Assembly: GCA_030704615.1 (NCBI GenBank)
Contig: CM060733.1
Location: forward strand, 41,230,001 to 41,294,000
Direction of reading: 5' to 3'
From: Takakia lepidozioides
Taxonomy: Eukaryota; Streptophyta; Takakiopsida; Takakiales; Takakiaceae
Length of the DNA: 64,000 bases
Below the pieces are notes generated by a model. The model saw nothing but the letters and a program-made list of their open reading frames with translations, was not told where the DNA came from and ran no database searches. Of this stretch, positions 12,762 to 24,700 are shown in pieces; the first letter of the stretch is position 1; every line of letters starts with the position of its first letter. A program made the position numbers and the translations under genes.

Positions 12762-15179
12762 TCAAGCACCGAGTGGAATGTCAGTGGAGACTGCACTAGG
12801 ATCGTCAGCCATTTCGTGTGCTACTGGTACCGGAGGTGTTAGGCACTTGTCCCTCCCACTGCCAGGGCAAGCCCCTTTCTCTGGCATGAAGGACATAGGT
12901 GCGCTACTTGGTGTAGGAGTTCCGCACGCACCATACATATTGTCATTGTCTAAGGATTGAAGGATGCAAGTTGCATCATGAAGAGCTTCTTCTTTCTTCT
13001 TTAGTACTTTAGGTTTCTTCATCCTTTGTTCCTGAATTTGCATCATTGTGTTGATTGCCCTTGACAATTGCGAGTCACTAGTTTCTTCTTCTGATGCTTG
13101 TGATCTTGCAGTTGGCATGGCTGAGCTTTGTGTCTGTGGCACTGCCCAAGGTGTGGGCACGGTGCCCATCTCCGCCATGACCATGTTAGCACGGACATGC
13201 TGCATCCTGCAGTTCTCCACTACAGCGTCATGGAAAGCAATGTCAGACTGATCTTCTTTGTTTGCTTCCAGCAATAGGGAAAGGCAAGCAGGGTGGAAGA
13301 AACTCTCAGTACAGTCGGAGCAGACTATCTTAGACTGTTCAAACCCCAGTTGGCAAAAGGGGCATGGACTGGGCTCCATGAGTGATTCAGTGGGGAGGGC
13401 ACACAGTGACCTCTTGTATGTCCCATCCTCGATGCTTTGTAGCTCAATCTTGGCATTCTCTTTCTCCAATGCAAGGTCATCCAAAGAAATCAGCACTTCC
13501 ACCAGATGACAGTTGCTGAGGTCCAGCTGTTGTTGCACATTCTTGTGCACCTTTTGCAACCTTTCCTGCTCGGTTTGGAGTGAGCGGAAAAATTCTTCTT
13601 CCTCCTCCTCCTTTGCTATGATTGCTTGTTCTTTGAAAATGATAGCTTCCAGCTTAGCATCAACAATTGTTTCTGTCCTCAAATTGCAGCTGGCAATGGC
13701 AAGCTTCAGCTCAATGGTAGGCACCGTCATAATCTTGACCTCATCATGTCGTGCGTTGTAAGCTTCTAGGTCCCTTCTCACAAGGGAATCAAGTTGCTCA
13801 TTCAGTGTATGGAGGCAATCACCCTGCCTTCTTAACTCCTCTGCATGTAACTTCTCCTGCTCTAGGGCTTTTTCCTTCTGTTCGAGAAGCACCCTAGCAT
13901 TCTCCAGTCGTTTTGGTGATACTTCTTTCTCCTCCTTGAGTATCAAACCAATGGTTGCTGGTTCTTCTGGCGTAGTCTGCTTGACAGTAACACCCGTTCC
14001 TGACCTCAGCTTGGTGCTAATAACTGCATGCTGCTGTTGCCTGTTTTGTGCCGGATTTACCTCAGCTTGTCCTTTATCAGAGTATCCGTGTATATTCACC
14101 TTGTCAAGCTTAGTAAGCTTTTCTTGCATTGCGTGCGGCGCATCATCCCGCTTAGTTCTCTCCTCTGTATGCACATTTTCTCTCAGCAAGGCGTCTTTTT
14201 CTTCTTGCACCGTTCTGGCATTCTCTGATATGACTGACGATACGTCTTCGCTGGCAGATGCCAAGTCTTTCTCAATTCTTTGGATGGCCTGCTTATTTGT
14301 ATCTTGCACATTCTTGCAGTTATTTTGCATCTCACCCAGCTTCATCTGGATTGAACGGGTGAGTTCCTCAATCTCCTCCTTCTGTCTCGCAATGCTTGCT
14401 TGCTCCAACTTAGTGATACCAACGTTTGTCTCCCCTTTAAGACTGGCAATACCACTATACTCCTCGGGGTTAGTCTGTGTAGACAACACTTGCTCATCCT
14501 GCTGGGAGATGTGACTTCTGTTACCAACACCAGGACCAGCTTTCAGAACGTCTATTTGGGGTGAACCGAGTAGCTGTGATATCCCCTTTGCTTGGTATAC
14601 CTCAATCAACAGTTTCCCCAGAGCGAATAACTGCTCTTCCAGGCCAGGGGCTATAGCTAGCAGCTCAGGTGGATTATTTTTTGCATATGCCACTCGCCTA
14701 TTGTGATGCTCAAAAGCGGCACGAGCCCAATTCACATCGAGCTCCTCTCCGAAGTGTGCAAGACATGCACGAACAAAGCAATGGCAGAATTCGTCATCAT
14801 AGGGCTGACAACCATAGACCTTTCTGTGCCAAGCCGCAAACTGCTTTGCTTGCTTTTGGTCGGTTGCAAGAGCAATTGGGAGCCTCTTGTAGGAATGGGG
14901 AGAGCACGGAAATAGCTTGAAGAGCTCAGAGGACGGAAACATTGAAGACGGAACATCTTCTGGTAGGACCCCAGTGTTGGGGAGATCCACAACCTCGTGC
15001 CAGAACTCAAGACTGTACTCTGCTTGATCCGGTCCTAACAAGAAGGGAGCTACTCGGTATGCCTTTGCCTGTAGCCAACTGGGCAGGCCCTGTAGATCCA
15101 GCGCCCCTTTATTCGTGAAAAAACCCGTCTCACAAGCTACAGCCGGAATCTCCAAGGTGAGAGAATCGTTGAAGCTCAT
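12762..15179 (-). CDS. Hypothetical 805-aa protein: N-terminal unknown domain, long coiled coil, PHD/RING-like zinc cluster
   Basis: This is an uninterrupted 805-codon frame on the minus strand and the longest ORF in the window. Residues about 1-220 form a globular, aromatic-rich region I do not recognise (LPSWLQAKAYRVAPF, EYSLEFWHEVVDLPN, FAAWHRKVYGCQPYDDEFCHCFVRACLAHF). Residues about 250-600 are Glu/Lys/Gln-rich with heptad character (QKEEIEELTRSIQMKLGEM, VLLEQKEKALEQEKLHAEEL), a probable coiled coil. Residues about 603-634 have CPFC-x9-CSDCTESFFHPAC, a Cys/His spacing like the first half of a PHD or RING finger, but the closing Cys pair is not clear. The tail is Ser/Pro-rich. The start at 15179 is the first Met of the frame and is not independently supported; an upstream exon is possible. 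It may be a host gene or an accessory ORF of an unrecognised mobile element. The lack of stops in a region of decayed sequence argues for selection or recent origin. Confidence 0.6.
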   Translation of the reverse strand: MSFNDSLTLEIPAVACETGFFTNKGALDLQGLPSWLQAKAYRVAPFLLGPDQAEYSLEFWHEVVDLPNTGVLPEDVPSSMFPSSELFKLFPCSPHSYKRLPIALATDQKQAKQFAAWHRKVYGCQPYDDEFCHCFVRACLAHFGEELDVNWARAAFEHHNRRVAYAKNNPPELLAIAPGLEEQLFALGKLLIEVYQAKGISQLLGSPQIDVLKAGPGVGNRSHISQQDEQVLSTQTNPEEYSGIASLKGETNVGITKLEQASIARQKEEIEELTRSIQMKLGEMQNNCKNVQDTNKQAIQRIEKDLASASEDVSSVISENARTVQEEKDALLRENVHTEERTKRDDAPHAMQEKLTKLDKVNIHGYSDKGQAEVNPAQNRQQQHAVISTKLRSGTGVTVKQTTPEEPATIGLILKEEKEVSPKRLENARVLLEQKEKALEQEKLHAEELRRQGDCLHTLNEQLDSLVRRDLEAYNARHDEVKIMTVPTIELKLAIASCNLRTETIVDAKLEAIIFKEQAIIAKEEEEEEFFRSLQTEQERLQKVHKNVQQQLDLSNCHLVEVLISLDDLALEKENAKIELQSIEDGTYKRSLCALPTESLMEPSPCPFCQLGFEQSKIVCSDCTESFFHPACLSLLLEANKEDQSDIAFHDAVVENCRMQHVRANMVMAEMGTVPTPWAVPQTQSSAMPTARSQASEEETSDSQLSRAINTMMQIQEQRMKKPKVLKKKEEALHDATCILQSLDNDNMYGACGTPTPSSAPMSFMPEKGACPGSGRDKCLTPPVPVAHEMADDPSAVSTDIPLGA

Positions 15180-15639
15180 TTGTAGGAAGTGTGAATTATG
15201 AGGGCCCTGCTGTAGACAATGAAGAGAGATAAAGGTCTTGCAGATAGAGTTGAATTAGCAACGCCCAAGACAAACTTTGACGAAAAAGCAGAGTAGTAGC
15301 AATCAATCCCTACGCCTTTCCTTCACTTGAGCCCCTCGGGATTTAGCAGACACAATCCTTGTTGGGATCAGCGATAATAGCAGGTCGGGCAGCCTCTCTC
15401 AGGTCGATCCAACAGTATATGCAAGCCCACGATGATTGCAAACCATGGGAAGCCTGACGCCATCGCGGAGCCCCCTGGCACGCTAGTCCGCTGGGTGTCT
15501 GGCAGAGATCAGAAGAGCTTGGGCCAGTCTGCAGCGATCCACCCAACGCCCTTCCACCGCCGCCCTCTCACCGCCGACGGCCGGTAGCGGTAGACTCTCT
15601 CGGGGGTTTCCCAACCGTACGCTACCAGGGAAATTAAGC

Positions 15640-16625
15640 TATTTTCGAATATGCCTAAGAACGTAAAGAATTTTGGGGAAAATTCCTTTGTATTTTGCGG
15701 GGCCTTATACTTGTGAACACCACTCTAGGGTTACGTGCAGGGACGTTCAGGAGTGGGAACGCACTCGCCAGGCTGTCAGGCTTGCGTTACGTATTAGGGA
15801 AGGGTCGTTCCCAAGGCCCTTCTTGAATTTGAGAGCACCGGCAACGAGGGCGGAGCCCGAGTTCCGGGTTCTCGAAAATTCAGGAAGGGCCGTGGGAAGG
15901 ACCCTTCCCCAACGTGAAAAACTGGGAAATTTTTCTTTCCCGCTCCTTGCCCCGCAAATCGGGGGACCCTTCCAAAAGCGGAAGGTACTTCCCGTAAATC
16001 GGGGAACCTTGTGGCCAGGGAGGCTCCTTGAATTACAAAGAAAAAAATTTGCCAGTGTTTTACGCTCCTGGAAGGCACTCCTCTTACCCCTCCCTTCTTT
16101 CCCTCTTCTTTTCGACTTCTTCCCCCTTTGTTCTGATTTCTTTCTGGCATCTTTTCTGACTGGACACCGTGTTGGAAAGATGATAAAGATAAAACATTCT
16201 TTATGTAGGGTAAAGCACCTGGGCTCGGTGGTTCCCAGGTTTTCGCCCCTATAAACCGCCCTCGTTTCAGGGGCCAAAACCTGGGAACCACCGAGCCTGC
16301 TTTACCCTACATAAAGAATTTTTGGTCCCCCCTCTTTATCTTTATCATCTTTCCAGCATGGTGTCCAGTCAGAAAAGATGCCAGAAAGAAATCAGAACGA
16401 AGGGGGAAGAAGGGAGGACTGCGTTCCAGGAGCACCTGGGAACCACCGAGCCTGCTTTACCCTACATAAAGAATTTTTGGTCCCCCCTCTTTATCTTTAT
16501 CATCTTTCCAGCATGGTGTCCAGTCAGAAAAGATGCCAGAAAGAAATCAGAACGAAGGGGGAAGAAGGGAGGACTGCGTTCCAGGAGCACCTGGGAACCA
16601 CCGAGAGCCCAGGTGCTTTACCCTA
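15640..16625. repeat. Fold-back block with nested inverted repeats and a 155-bp tandem duplication
   Basis: Several large palindromes are stacked. GGAAGGGTCGTTCCCAAGG at about 15797-15830 pairs with the segment near 15880-15910. The segment 16055-16246 is the inverse of 16280-16434 (both carry CATCTTTTCTGACTGGACAC or its complement), with the hinge near 16247-16279. The 155-bp unit beginning CCTGGGAACCACCGAGCC at 16280 is repeated essentially exactly at 16435, and a third partial copy starts at 16590. Open frames in several phases arise from the repeats and carry no recognisable domain. This resembles a fold-back transposable element or a replication-generated inverted duplication. Confidence 0.8.
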
Positions 16626-16738
16626 TACAAATTGACGGAAAACATTTGTAATTGTTTCAGCTCTCAACCTCATTGCCCGAGGTCCTGGGCGCCTGTCGCC
16701 GGGCTGCTAAGCACTTTGTCCGGGTTTGTATGACATGG

Positions 16739-16815
16739 ATATATATATATATGACGCCAGCCAAAGCTAGCGTGAATAAGAGGGAGGACAATAGGACTAA
16801 TGTAAGAACTTAATG
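16739..16815 (+). repeat. (TA)n-anchored dispersed repeat, copy 1
   Basis: A TA microsatellite is followed by TGACGCCAGCCAAAGCTAGC, then GTGAATAAGAG and a segment ending TGTAAGAACTTAATG. The same modules recur at 34927-35043, one of them inverted there. Low-complexity TA next to a fixed unique segment resembles Micron-type plant elements, but this is only a visual match. Confidence 0.55.
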
Positions 16816-17745
16816 GACACGTGTAATCTGAGAGTACTTTCGTTGGATTCCAGCAACATGGGCTCCTATGGCGAGGGGCCCTTGTCAAATCCTCCCCACC
16901 CCCTATTACCTCTGTTTCACTATTATTCTAGCGACGACCAGGTCGGAAGCTAGTTTAGCGTAGAGCGGATATAGGGTGCCATAGTGCCACGTCATCATCA
17001 CCACGTGTCGTCGTCAAATATTTTTGAACTTGACCGGACTGCCCGAAAATAACTGAAAAAAACAGGGATGGGTGTGCGCGGGGAAGGGATGACGATGCCC
17101 CCGCGAAGAGTCTTGCAATCGTCCCCGCGAAGATTTGTTCATCCTGCAAATGTGGGCTCCTGGCTCCTGTACCATAATTTGGCATTCTTCCTGATGTTTA
17201 CAAGGTTTCAATCTCTGCCTGCTCAGCTGCACCGTGGTGGTTCTCACAGACCAATCCGACATTACCTGTGGGCTCCTGGCTATGTGGTGAGGGCTCCTTC
17301 TTCTTCAACCTATTTCTGCCTGTTTGTCCCTCTCATCAGACTCGGCCCTGAAATGCATATTGAGATGCATATTGTCTCTGTAGTTCCCAAAGCAAGCGGC
17401 GCATAGTTGGTCTTCACGTTGCAGATTTTCCCACCTACCAGTTTCTATCCGCAAACTGCGGTAGCCCACCCTGAACCTCCCCAATGCCCTTAAGAAGAGA
17501 GGAAGATAGGGCTGCAGATAGGTAATTAAGCCGCAAGATCCTATCGTCACGGAGAGTCACAGAGAACTAAGAATGTCTCCCGAGAGTGGCTAGTTTCCAT
17601 ATCCGCCTGACGTGCAGTTCATGAGTTCTCTTCTGATGCATCTATTGCGGTCCTATTTGGAGGCAATACCCACCCTTTCTGCATTTGTTGCTCCACTGAA
17701 TAAAAGAGAGCCAACTCGTATTTGCATGTAGCCAAAGTCCTGATG
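16816..17745. other. No gene recognised
   Basis: I see no conserved coding content, only incidental frames of up to 112 codons without recognisable motifs. Confidence 0.4.
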
Positions 17746-18073
17746 AAGTGGGCTCACGCTGGTTCCAAGGTCTTTCTCCCTTGATTCTGATCATTTATTT
17801 CATGTCTGGCATCTCGCATTGGAACGTCAATGCGCAGAAGAGATCAAAGCAATCCCCAGGTAATGTGCACAGATACAAAACCTAATTTGTCATATAGACT
17901 TTTGGAAAGTGGGCTACGCTAGTTCCAAGGTCTTTCTCCCTTGATTTTGATGGTTGCCATTTATTCATGTCTGGCATCTCGCATTGGAACGTCAAGGCGC
18001 AGAAGAGATCAAAGCAAATGATCCCCAGGTAATGTGCACATATACAAAACCTAATTTGTCATATAGACTTTTG
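17746..18073. repeat. Tandem duplication, two copies of ~160 bp
   Basis: The segment beginning AAGTGGGCT at about 17746 and containing GGTTCCAAGGTCTTTCTCCC, CATCTCGCATTGGAACGTCA and ACAAAACCTAATTTGTCATA is repeated from about 17906 with few substitutions and small indels. No coding sequence is involved. Confidence 0.85.
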
Positions 18074-18681
18074 TAAGTTAGCTCTCTGGGTGGATCTATG
18101 GTGGTTATAAGTGTTTTTCACATTTTATTGCCAATGGGGTAGCAGGCAAATATCAGAAAACCAAAAACAGAGACAAGGAACAGCTTTATTAGAAGGAATA
18201 TGTTTTGAACCTAAGACAATGGTGGGACACTAGATGCAGAAAGGTGAATCCCTTATCTTACCGAAAAAACAGACAACAAGATGCTCGAAGAGCTTTCCTG
18301 CAAAATTTTCAATTCTCTCTGCTTGACACGTTTCTACGTCTTGTCAGCACACAGGGACTAGTGGGTGGTAAGGTGCAGTTGGGGTGTTTGCTAGATAAAT
18401 TATGGTTTGTCATCGTAGCTCTCAGCAGCAAGGTGGAGATTTTATTTTTGCAAAGGCAGGGATAACTGGAGGTCGTGATGGAGTTGTGGGTCCAGGTCCA
18501 TCCGAGAGGGCCAGATCTCAAGCACAAGAGTACCAATGAGCCGCCATGGATTGATAGCTGCAAGTAATCTGCATGGGTAGATGGTCAACTGGAAGCAGGA
18601 GTGGGACCACAGCTGATAAAATCAGGCACTTCCACCATGACAACCACTTCCAAAAGGGGACCAAGAGAGGGAGTCTAGAAG

Positions 18682-21110
18682 ATGTCTTCTTGTGCTTCTG
18701 GGCAAATGACACCAAGTGAGGCAGGACAACTGAAAGAGGCTCTGCAAACTTTGAACCAAGGAGGTATTTCAGCACATTCAGATACTTCTGTCTGTCTCCT
18801 GCATAAGTGCATCAAGATGAAAGACCTAACAGCTGGAAAGGAGGTGCGCGCTCACATTATCCAAAGTGGATTCAAGCCAAATGTGTTTCTACACAACACC
18901 CATGTCAACATGTATGTCAAATGCAAGAGCATTGTGGATGCACACCAAGTGTTCGACAAAATGCCTCAACGAGGTTTGATCTCGTGGAACATAATGATTG
19001 CAGGATTTGCCAAGCATGGGTGTGGTAAGAATGCCTTGGAGACATATGAGCAAATGATGCGCGAAGGGGTGAAGCCCAACCAGGTCACATTCATTTGCAT
19101 TTGTAATGCGTGTGCAAGCCTGGCGGCCCTGGGAAAGGGAAAAGAGGTCCATGCTGACATCATGAAAGCTGGAATTATACCAGATGTCATTCTAGGCACC
19201 GCCCTGGTGGATATGTATGCCCAATGCGGGAGCATCAATGATGCAAGGTAGTGTTTGATGATATAATGGCACAAAATGTAGTGACATGGAATGCAGTGAT
19301 AGCAGGATATGCCCAGCATGGGTGTGCGAGGGAGGCTTTGGAGACCTATGAGCAAATGATCCTGGAAGGGGGGACACTCAACCAGGTCACGTTTGTTTGC
19401 ATTTGCAATGTGTGTGCGAATTTGACAGCCCTAGAGAAGGGTAAAGAGGTCCATTGTGATATCAAGAAAGCTGGAATTGTACCAAATATCATCTTGGAAA
19501 CTACCCTCATAGACATGTATACCAAATGTGGGAGCATCAAGGATACAGTGGGAATATTTGACCATATGGCTGAACGGGATGTGGTGTCTTGGAGTGCGAT
19601 GATCGCAGGATACGCCCAGCTTGGTTGTTGGATGGAGGCTTTGGAGACCTATGAGCAAATGATCTGCGAAGGAGTGAAGCCCAACCACGTCACGTCCGTG
19701 TGCATGTGCAATGTGTGTGCAAGCCTGGCAGACCTGGAAAAGGGCAAAGAGGTTCATGGTGACATCATGAGAGCTGGAATTGCACCAGATGTCATTCTGG
19801 ACACTGCCCTCCTAGACATGTACGCTAAATGCAGGAGCATCAAGGACGCAAAGGGAGTGTTCGACAATATGGCTGCACGTGGAATGCAATGATGGCAGGA
19901 TATGCCCAGCATGGGTACGGGATGGAGGCTTTGGAGATTTATGAGCAAATGATGTGGGAAGGGGTGAGACCACACCAGATCACGCTTGTTTGCGTTTGCA
20001 ATGTGTGTTCCAGCTTGGCAGCTCTGCAAAAGGGCAAAGAGGTCCATGCTGACATCGTGAAAGGCGGAATTGTACCAAATATGATTCTGAACAATACCCT
20101 TGTGGACATGTATGCTAAGTGCGGGAGTATCAAGGATGGAAAGGAAGTGTTCAACAATATGGTTGAACGAGATATGGTGTCGTGGAATGTGATGATGGGA
20201 GGATATGCCCAGCACGGTTGCCATAGGGAGGCCCTGCAACTATTTGAAGGAATGCAAAAGGAAGGCTTGAAGCTGGACAAGATCACCTTCATTTGTGTTC
20301 TCTCTCTCCATGTAGGCATGTTGGCCTAGTGGATGAAGGCAGGCATTACTTTCATTCCCTGACTCAAGATCATGATGTGACTCCAACAGTATGTGGAAGG
20401 ATAGCTACAATATCCCTGGAAAGTGGCAGGGGAATCCATTCTGATATCATCAAAACTGGAATTCAGTCAGACAATATTTTGGACACCGCTCTTGTCCACA
20501 TGTATGCCAGTTGCGGGAGTGTGAAGGATGTGCGTGAAGTGTTTGACAGAATGTCTAAGCACGATGTGGTCTCATGGAGTGCCGTGATCACAGGGTATGC
20601 TCAGCTTGGACATGGCAAAAAGGCTCTCAAATCTATGAGCAAATGCTCTGGAAGGGTGATGCCTAACAGAGTCACGTCTATTACCATTCTCGATGCCTGT
20701 GGTAGCTTAGGAGCACTGGAAAAAGGGAAGTAGATCCATGCTGACATGAAGGAAGCTGGAATTGTGTCATCTTTTAATTTGGAGACTACCCTAGTCTATA
20801 TGTATGCCAAATGCGGGAGTGTGAAAGAGGCACGTTAAGTGTTTGACAGAATGGATAATCTTATGTGGTGTCCTGGAGTGCAATGGTTGCAGGATGTGCT
20901 TAGTGTGGTCATGGTGAAGAGGCCCTCAAAATGTATGAGCAAATGCAAAGGGACCGAGTGATGGCTGACAAGGTTACATTCATCAGTCTTCTTAATGCTT
21001 GTGCCAGCCTAGGAGCCCTGGAAAGGGCCAAGTGGATCCATGCTGACATTATCAAAGCTCAAATTGCATCATATATTAATTTGGATAATGCCCTTGTCCA
21101 CACCTAGGCA
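18682..21110 (+). pseudogene. Pentatricopeptide repeat (PPR) protein, P-L-S type, broken
   Basis: PPR proteins of this class bind organelle RNA. Motifs recur every ~31-36 residues, for example ALVDMYAQCGSINDA, VVTWNAVIAGYAQHG and EALETYEQMILEGG, giving more than 15 repeats over 2.4 kb. The reading frame shifts repeatedly: near 19250 (after SINDAR), near 19880 (a few bases lost at the expected DVVTWNAM) and near 20320 (CRHVGLVDEG moves frame). In-frame stops follow at 20731 (TAG, where a sister repeat has AKWIHAD), about 20836 (TAA) and 21104 (TAG). No E, E+ or DYW domain follows; similarity fades at about 21110 next to an AAAT-rich tract. Nuclear transcripts are not known to undergo organelle-type editing that would repair such lesions, so I call it a pseudogene. 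A related, shorter fragment lies at 62556-62938. Confidence 0.88.
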
Positions 21111-21938
21111 AAATGCAGGGGGTGCTGGTACAAATATGCATTAAAAATAAAATAAAATAAATAAATAAAACCAAGCTTTTTCATGAAACCATGACATTAA
21201 ATCAAAATGGTTGGTAACGGAGGGGTTTTTGAAGATGGGCGGTGCCCTGGGCTCCGCAGTTTGCGGTGAGTACACCTGGGGACTTAGCCATTTTCCCTCG
21301 CCTCTCCTCCTCCCACGATGCTGTGTATGGGCAATGCAATGGAAGAGATAGTAGTGGGCCAAACTCACTGCTTTCATCATCTCCACATTTCACCATGGCA
21401 TTCGTCACAATTTCTCAATGCCGCGCTCAATGCCAGCTCTCACGTGTTTACTCATCTCCACTCTCCCGCCTCTTCCCTCTGCTACGTTAATGAGCCGCCA
21501 CTGGCTATGCGGCTTTGCGCATCTCTCTCCTGGCAGAAATGTGTGGCAGAAAACGGAGGCTTCTTTTACTCCGCAGGTGATTCAACAAGACAGCTCGCTT
21601 TATGATTGACGGCAAAATGGATGCTTTGGCAAAGAGACTTGAGAGTCTTTGCTCCCTTCACACATTCCAGTGCCTCAAAGGGAAGTGTCCTAAACCAAGG
21701 GTGAACTCTATGCATTGGCATCCCACACTTGTCTTGTGGTGAAGTTTTTGCAAATTCCGCTTCTCAAATCTCTCTTTAGCATAATCTCTCTTGTCTGCTG
21801 ACTTGTCTATCTTGACCCTGTGAATTCGAAGTTCTACAGGCCTATCGCCTTCCTTCCTCTGTTTACTCCCGTCTATTGCATACTCAGCTTGTTTGTATTG
21901 TGCGATCTTGTTAAGCAGAAATCTTTTGTCTGGCACTC
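21111..21938. other. AAAT-rich tract and unassigned sequence
   Basis: 21140-21172 is an (AAAT)n-type tract of the kind left at the 3' end of some LINE insertions. The remainder to 21938 has several frames of 60-95 codons but no recognisable motif. It is probably the 5' non-coding part of the LINE that begins at 21939, or the flank of the PPR pseudogene. Confidence 0.4.
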
Positions 21939-22918
21939 ATGGCCTCCATAGGGGAAAGCTCCAAACGTAGTAAGCGCGGCGGTGCATCGCACTCAAGCAG
22001 GGGGGAAAACCAAACGTGGATCAGGAAAACCACCTCCATGGATTTGACGGGAGGTTCCATTTTGGATAAAGGGCCGAGTGCAGCAGTCCTCCCCCACCCC
22101 TCCCCAACACATGTAGAAGTGCTCTGGGAAGACACAGTAGTGGCAGCTGAATCAGAACAGCCAGTTCTCACCCTCAACAAGGATAAGATGATAGCACAAG
22201 CACAAAAGTTATCGCAGAGAGGCATTCTGCTTTACTTCCCTGGCAAACTACATCCCCGTGCATGGATCAGGCGATGGGTGGATGAACATCTCGGTGCAGG
22301 GGGAGGACTCGCGCAGCACTTCTGCCTGTCCATGGGAAGGGGCTTCTACGCCATCCTGTTCGGTTCCTCCACAGATGCTGAAAAGGCTGTTTGTTTCAAC
22401 ACTTAGCGATCCTCAGCGAGGGTTTTCATCTTCCCCTGGACCCAAGACTGGGGGCATAAGAAGGGTATCATGTGGAAACCGCGTCTGATTGCCATCCCGT
22501 TTCTACCTCCAACGTACCTCACTCGCTCCCTGAGATCGGAGCAAGCTTTGGCACCTTCATAGGTGCCATTAATGTGTATGAGCCAGTGCAAGATCAAGTC
22601 TTGAGTGTTGATAATGAAGCAATTCAACATGATTACAACTCAGATAATGGAGTGCCGAAACTGGTTGTTCTAATGCCAGCCAATGCTACAATAGGCTCTT
22701 CCATCAAGCTGCCCACGATCGATGACTCATTCATTGTAGTGTCGATCAAGGAAAAAGTGTTATCAGTCATATGCTTCCACTGCAACGCTGAAGGGCATGT
22801 CAGGGCAGATTGCCCGATTCTGAAGGGATCAAAGAAACATGAAGGAACAATCAAGGAGTCTGGATCCAGTCACCCCCAGCAAGAACGTGGCCTTAACCAT
22901 TTCGATTCAAATGGGTAG
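21939..22918 (+). pseudogene. LINE ORF1 (gag-like, zinc knuckle), frameshifted
   Basis: ORF1 proteins of plant LINEs coat the element RNA. The first frame (21939-22406) is a DUF4283-like N-terminal region (KLSQRGILLYFPGK, WVDEHLGAGG, GRGFYAILFGSS). It breaks near 22400. The same protein continues in another frame (22472-22918) and ends with a CX2CX4HX4C zinc knuckle, CFHCNAEGHVRADC, followed by a Lys/Ser-rich tail. At least one frameshift makes it non-functional. It is followed by scattered remains of ORF2. Confidence 0.75.
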
Positions 22919-23305
22919 GCCACGGTCATGGAAGTTGAGGAGTTGCACACTACCAAAAAAAAGAAGCGGAATGCAGAAATCACAACCTGGAAGCACCCAA
23001 ATCGACCCTCTGCTTTCTTCCCAGTGAGAGTTATGGAGGCGTGGGCATCTTTCCCCTTCACACAGTTAGAGCTGCTCCAGCTAGACAGCAACAGCTTGGC
23101 CATCACCTTCTTGGAACTTCATTCGTTCATATCCAAGCTAATTCAGCCATACCTCATGGGAGCTACACCCACATCCTCCCCCCTTTGGGCTTTCTTGCTG
23201 AGATGGATAGTGCAGGGCAGAAACGCGAATGTTGGGTTGGGCTCCAAACCTTGGCAATCAATCTGGAGAGCCTGACACACGCTCAGAGGTAATCTTTTCC
23301 AGAAA

Positions 23306-24700
23306 ATGCCTACAATGCTGCAGGAATGCCTGCGACAACCACTATTTCTCAACTATAACATGGACTCCGATTCCTTGCTAAGGCAAACCCCCACATGGGC
23401 CTTCTGGAAGGGACAGGGTTTTACGCACATTGCAAGCACCAGATCTAAGGGACATTTCCTTCAAGAGGAAGACATTGTTTGGAATAGTGGGGCAAAGAAG
23501 GTCAAAAGCCTGGAACACAATCATCTCACAGATCCCTCAGTTCATGCTCCCACTGCTGGATGAGACCAGGGACAATTGCACTCTCCCTGCCCGGATGGCA
23601 TCGGATCAATGCAATCCTGTAACAGTGGCTCTGATTTTGGCAATTCTTGACATGGAGGCCACATGATTGGGGTTCATACCAGACAGTGTTGGCAACCTCG
23701 CATTCTCTGGTGAAATAACGTTGGACAAGCGGAACCTATACCATATCAGGGTGCTGGATATGCTTGGAAAGGCCAACCCCATGCCACCGCAAGGAATGGA
23801 AATTCAATGGGTTGTCCATCAATCATTCACCTGGTTTCTCAAGTGCCCACTGGCGGATCTGCAATTTGATCCCTACGAGTGGAATTGGATGGACAAAAAA
23901 CATTCACCATTTTTCGCCTACAAGGTCAAGTTGGGTTACTCTCTCATCAACCCGCCCCGCACCTTTTTGGCAAGATGGTCTTCAAAATGGAGCAATCTGC
24001 AGTTCACCCAGTCTAACTGGGCCAAAATTTGGAAGGACGTTTGGAGGAAAGACAGGGCAGCAAAGGTCTCGGGTTTCCTGTGGAAATTGACCCACAGAAT
24101 CCTGCTAGTCAAGCTAACCACAGACCAAGACAATCCTACCTGCCCTCTCTGTCTGCAAGAACCAGAGTCCATGGAACATTGCCTGTTGTCTTGCAATTTC
24201 TCGGGTAGTATCTGGAGAAAGGTTTTGGGGTTCTACTCTCATTGGGCCTACCCCTCCCCTCCTCCTTAGTCTTTGTTGCTTCTCAACATGGTGCCAAGTC
24301 AGGCGCAAACCCTCTGTCCAGTGTGGGCCTCGCTTAGAGCCCATACTTTATGGAATATCTGGAAGTCAAGGTGTCCTATGTCTATGAGGGCAAGCCCCCC
24401 AGAGGCAGATCTGTCTTGTTCCACATTTTTCATGATCTGTTGACTGAGGGGAGAAAAGCGTGGGATTCGTTGTGTGCAGCTATTTCCAGATCTTCTGAAC
24501 AACGAGGAAGGAAGCTATTTCAAGATTTCATGCAGTCCTGGGGCAAAGGCAACCTGCTCGGCACCAGTCTTCCCGACAACCGCTTTGCTTGGAAAGACTC
24601 CATCCCCACTCAATGGGAGGTCCCCTGGTGATGGGGCGGAGGCTGATTACAACTGGCGTCACAAGAGAGCTCGAGTTACAAAGTTAAAAACTCAACTGAA
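23306..24700 (+). pseudogene. LINE ORF2 C-terminal remnant (zf-RVT zinc-binding domain)
   Basis: Fragments in two frames represent only the end of ORF2. PLFLNYNMDSDS and WAFWKGQGFTHIAS come from the region after the polymerase. FLWKLTHRILLVKL...CPLCLQEPESMEHCLLSC is the zinc-binding domain typical of plant LINE reverse transcriptases. The endonuclease and the polymerase core with its catalytic aspartates are absent, so about 2-3 kb has been lost between ORF1 and this remnant. Homologous pieces occur at 48560-49900 (+) and, from a more distant family, at 36338-37815 (-). Confidence 0.8.

Noticed and set aside
13936-14514. 192-codon plus-strand ORF
   Set aside because: Antisense shadow of the Glu/Lys-rich coiled-coil coding region of the 805-aa protein (Ser/Phe/Leu-rich translation).
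18682-21110. PPR gene rescued by RNA editing or introns
   Set aside because: Nuclear transcripts are not known to undergo the organelle-type C/U editing that could remove stops. Frame changes are small indels without GT-AG introns at those points.
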